From Streptomyces sp. BA2 (GTDB taxonomy: Bacteria > Actinomycetota > Actinomycetes > Streptomycetales > Streptomycetaceae): a DNA stretch of 64,000 nt. Below, piece by piece: positions 61,736 to 64,000 of this stretch. The stretch's first letter is position 1; each line of letters opens with the position of its first letter. The notes below the pieces were generated by a model. That model was not told the DNA's origin. It saw only the letters and a program-made list of their open reading frames with translations, and did no database searches. The position numbers and the translations under genes were made by a program. The stretch is from the NCBI RefSeq assembly GCF_009769735.1, contig NZ_WSRO01000002.1, positions 62,001 to 126,000 on the forward strand, in the 5' to 3' direction.

Positions 61736-61757
61736 CTTTTAGCTTCGTGAGGCGTCT

Positions 61758-61928
61758 GGCTGGTGATCGCCGCGCACACCCAGCTCCGCCTCGCCGCACC
61801 ACTCGCCGCCGACCGGCGCAAGCCCTGGGAGAAGACCACCAGCCCCGGCACCATGCTCACACCGTACCCGACCGCGCCGAACCCGACGTGCCCGCTATAC
61901 CAGTCGGCTCCACCGCACTGGTTGTAGG
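61758..61928 (+). pseudogene. NF041680-type transposase, 3' portion after the IS110 insertion
   Basis: From 61760 the frame reads LVIAAHTQLRLAAPLAADRR then KPWEKTT, the expected continuation of AADRWT at 59918. After PWEK the wording departs from the family (SPGTMLTPYPTAPNPTC) and a TAG ends it at 61926-61928. No terminal repeat is identified. Confidence 0.8.
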
Positions 61929-62069
61929 GACTGCCGCGGCGCGGAACCTGACCCGGGATCAAACACACCTCACAGGGCGAAAGCGCAGTTAGGACCTGTC
62001 CAGCGGATCGTCATGGCCAGGAACCTGCCGTAGCTGGATTCGTGTGGGCTGTGGGCCCGCTCATGCGAA

Positions 62070-62099
62070 ACGCTCGGCCGGGGTTTCCCGGCCGAGCGT
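62070..62099. terminator. Bidirectional hairpin
   Basis: ACGCTCGGCCGGG (62070-62082) and CCCGGCCGAGCGT (62087-62099) are perfect 13-base arms around a 4-base loop. It stands between the transposon region and the leftward SH3-like gene and can terminate either direction. The rest of 61929-62239 contains nothing recognisable. Confidence 0.8.
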
Positions 62100-62239
62100 C
62101 GTGCGCGGGCGTGGGCCCGTTACCTGGCTGCCTGTGCGGGGTGTGCGCGCCGACGATTCGGCACGCTTCCCCATGGCATTGCACCCCTGGCGCATGAGTC
62201 GGAGCATGTCTCACGCTCACAACTCATGCGCCCCGCGGA

Positions 62240-62581
62240 TCAGCTGCCGGGAGGGTTCATCGGCCAGCCGATGTAGTACTCGTTGATCCAGCCCATCTTG
62301 CCCTTGTGGGCCCCCTTGAGGACCTTCCCGTAGGCCCAGTCGCCGCGCTCGCAGTACTGGTAGAACTTGTTTTCCGCCTTGCCCACAAGGCCCTTGGACG
62401 TGTAGCTCTTCCCGGGACCGGTGCGGAAGTGGACCGTCTCGGTGACCGCGACTTTGGTGTTCGGGGTGTTCTCGGTACAGGCCGAGGAACCCACGGCAGA
62501 GGCGCTCGACGCGCCCGCCAGGACCCCCGTCACCACCATCGCGCCCACCGCGAGCGCGCTGGCGAACTTGGACTTCTTCAT
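62240..62581 (-). CDS. Secreted SH3-like domain protein
   Basis: A 113-residue protein: signal peptide (KFASALAVGAMVVTGVLAGA, cleavage after SASA) and a bacterial SH3 (SH3_3-like) domain with VHFRTGPGKSYTSKGLVGKA (the R-xGP-x-Y motif) and YGKVLKGAHKGKMGWINEYY. Two Cys are present (SACTEN and QYCERG). Such small secreted SH3 proteins are common in Streptomyces and may bind cell wall. The start at 62581 gives a standard signal peptide. Confidence 0.82.
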   Translation of the reverse strand: MKKSKFASALAVGAMVVTGVLAGASSASAVGSSACTENTPNTKVAVTETVHFRTGPGKSYTSKGLVGKAENKFYQYCERGDWAYGKVLKGAHKGKMGWINEYYIGWPMNPPGS

Positions 62582-62914
62582 ACGTCCCCGTTTCGGTTGA
62601 ACTCTTACTCGTACTTTCAACGGCATTGAATGCACGGCTGGTTGGCGGCTTGCATCCCCCGTCGGCCACCGATTCTAGGTGCGGCATCGACCTGTACGCC
62701 GACAAGATCCGCGCCGGTTCGGTGGACCATCGGTGAAGATGCGCTGCCCAGCCCCTGCGGCGGTGTTGAACCGGCACCTCCACCACCTGCGGCGATCGCG
62801 GATTATGGCGGGGCGGGCGGGAATCGGGCGCCCGGGTGCGGTCGTCGGGAGCGGTGACGGCTCGTCTAGGCTGCCGAGCGATCATGTCGTTCCGGCCTTA
62901 TGTGCACCATCCGC
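62582..62914. other. Divergent intergenic region
   Basis: No gene supported. It should hold promoters for the SH3 gene (leftward) and the membrane-anchored protein (rightward). No operator or -10/-35 pair is convincing. Confidence 0.4.
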
Positions 62915-64000
62915 ATGGTGAGTGCGATCACGGGGGTCCTGTTGAGTTCTGAGCACGCCGATGTTCGGCCGACACCTGTGCAGGGCGACGCGCCGAGCAC
63001 GTCCGGCGCACCGAGCGCACCGAGTACAGGTGCGCCTCGCACCCCCTCACCATGGAAACGTTTCGGCAAGGTAGCGGCCTGGACGGTAGTTGCCGCGGTC
63101 GTGCTCGGCTTCGCCGTCGACACGGCCAAACCCCTGTGGCAGCACTGGTGGTTCGCGGCCAGGATGTGCGGCGGGACGCTCGCCTCGGCCGACCTCGCGG
63201 ACGTGCTGCCGGACGAGCGGCTCCAGAAGCACACCGACGAAGTCTCCCTCGAAGGGGGCGGCATGAAGTGCGTGATCAGTACGGAAGACGACAACCGCGC
63301 CCTCTCCGTCGATGTGATGTCGGGTGGCGCCGGGATCGGTCGCGAGCTCGACATGTCGTTCACCATTCCAGATGAGCCGAACTATGTGTTCCCCGACGGA
63401 ACCCCCGGCTTCGCGGACCAGTTCGGTGCCGTGATCCTGCAGGAGTGCCCCAAGCTCGGGCGTGACGAACTGGGCCGAAAGCAGCGGCTATTGACCAGGG
63501 CTATTGGTCCGAATACCAGCGACGAGCCCAGTCCCGCTCTGCTGCGGATCGCCGCTTCCGCAGCCAACGCGGCCTCGGAGAAGTCCGGTTGCGGGGCAAA
63601 GCGGCTGCCGTTGCCCGAGCGCGTGGCCGAGCTGGAGAGCCGCCCGTTGTCCCAGGCCGCGGGGACGAAGGAGTGCGGCTGGCTGGCCGATGTCCGGCTG
63701 CCGAAGAACCCGTCGGGCAGGCCCTGGGAGCTCGCGGAACGCTCGGCCGGTGACATGCCGATCACCAGCTGCGCCCTGGTCGACCCTGCGAAGGGCAAGG
63801 GCGGGGCGCCGGTGGTCGAGTTCTCCGGCTGGTTCGGCGACTGGACCGACGAGCCGTTCGAGACGCTGCTCGCCGCAAACGTCGACTACCCCTCCGACCG
63901 CAGTGCCCAGGGCCCGCTGATGGCCGAGGACCTGGGGCGCGCCACCGCCCTGTGCGACGGCGAGGCCGCCAACTTCCAGGCGTACAGCGACCCCCGGGCC
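62915..64000 (+). CDS. Membrane-anchored hypothetical protein, 3' end outside the window
   Basis: An open frame runs from ATG 62915 (GTG 62918 and TTG 62942 are alternatives) to the window edge without a stop. After a Pro/Ser/Thr-rich cytoplasmic stretch, one membrane helix (FGKVAAWTVVAAVVLGFAVD, about residues 50-69) is followed by a large extracytoplasmic part with several Cys (ARMCGGTL, MKCVIST, LQECPKL, KSGCGAKR, KECGWLAD, TSCALVD). The second half looks like a repeat of the first. No domain recognised; Streptomyces have many such single-pass proteins. Confidence 0.7.
   Translation, partial: MVSAITGVLLSSEHADVRPTPVQGDAPSTSGAPSAPSTGAPRTPSPWKRFGKVAAWTVVAAVVLGFAVDTAKPLWQHWWFAARMCGGTLASADLADVLPDERLQKHTDEVSLEGGGMKCVISTEDDNRALSVDVMSGGAGIGRELDMSFTIPDEPNYVFPDGTPGFADQFGAVILQECPKLGRDELGRKQRLLTRAIGPNTSDEPSPALLRIAASAANAASEKSGCGAKRLPLPERVAELESRPLSQAAGTKECGWLADVRLPKNPSGRPWELAERSAGDMPITSCALVDPAKGKGGAPVVEFSGWFGDWTDEPFETLLAANVDYPSDRSAQGPLMAEDLGRATALCDGEAANFQAYSDPRA

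Larger units (their letters stand above)
59920..61757 (+). mobile_element. Complete IS110-family element with bridge RNA
   Basis: The ends are defined by the interrupted transposase: ...GACCGCTGGACCT at 59907-59919 joins GGCTGGTGATCGCC at 61758 and restores W-L-V-I-A in frame. A CT dinucleotide precedes the left end (59918-59919) and closes the right end (61756-61757), the core expected for IS110/IS621-type recombination, with no inverted repeats or target duplication. Length is 1838 bases: a 586-base left leader carrying structured RNA, then one recombinase ORF ending 22 bases before the right end. Confidence 0.92.

Noticed and set aside
1..64000. tRNA or rRNA genes and CRISPR arrays
   Set aside because: No cloverleaf, rRNA segment or regularly spaced repeats were seen when reading both strands.

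Overview
The window is high-GC actinobacterial DNA and almost certainly Streptomyces. It holds a short chaplin, a DUF6300 relic, a DUF4236 protein, an F420-type LLM oxidoreductase, several divergent TetR pairs, a CebR-type palindrome in front of secreted cellulases, and many GTG starts with ATGA/GTGA overlaps. The density of truncated genes and transposon relics suggests an accessory region such as a chromosome arm; that location is inference.

Layout. 1-3.6 kb: a C4-acid-sugar operon (OtnK-type kinase end, a class II aldolase fused to a periplasmic-binding-protein-like domain, a TRAP-type permease and a small membrane protein). 3.6-8.1 kb: relics, including an NF041680-type transposase start interrupted by a group II intron 5' end, itself cut by an IS5-like element, plus a decayed DUF6300 gene. 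8.4-13 kb: a lipid desaturase, small conserved proteins, and pieces of dnaE2 and an IS. 13-19.6 kb: two divergent TetR-controlled units (FAD monooxygenase; DrrAB-like ABC exporter) with visible operators, a frameshifted resolvase and an azoreductase-like gene. 19.6-21.4 kb: broken ATP-dependent DNA ligase and IS21 istA. 21.4-24 kb: a polar amino acid ABC importer. 24.5-27.2 kb: a reductase-ACP-ketosynthase mini-cluster, followed by a chaplin. 28-31 kb: IS5 and recombinase relics around a lipoprotein. 30.7-33.8 kb: a redox operon (LLM oxidoreductase, F420/NADP-reductase-like, SDR) opposite a TetR gene. 34-40 kb: small secreted proteins, VOC and WYL genes sharing a perfect palindrome, DUF4236. 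40.2-42.3 kb: AraC regulator, cupin, SGNH hydrolase. 42.8-48 kb: secreted protein, SecDF fusion, beta-carbonic anhydrase with SulP transporter. 48.4-57.1 kb: a (hemi)cellulase locus, GH10-GH48-GH12-GH6, every enzyme carrying FnIII and the same type of cellulose-binding tail. 57.2-59 kb: truncated LacI and GNAT genes and a nucleotidyltransferase. 59-61.9 kb: an NF041680 transposase relic split by an intact IS110 element. 62.2 kb to the end: an SH3-like secreted protein and the start of a membrane-anchored protein.

The strongest discovery is the IS110 element at 59920-61757. Its ends can be fixed to the base because removing it restores the interrupted reading frame. Its 586-nt left leader contains a bridge RNA whose target-binding loop matches the occupied insertion site and whose donor-binding loop matches the joined element ends. 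A second, paralogous target-loop-like hairpin lies just upstream and may specify another target.

How genes cooperate: the cellulases are probably repressed by a CebR-like protein acting at 48445-48458 and attack crystalline cellulose and xylan together. SecDF could assist Sec export, but a link between the two loci is only positional. Carbonic anhydrase and SulP form a translationally coupled bicarbonate module.
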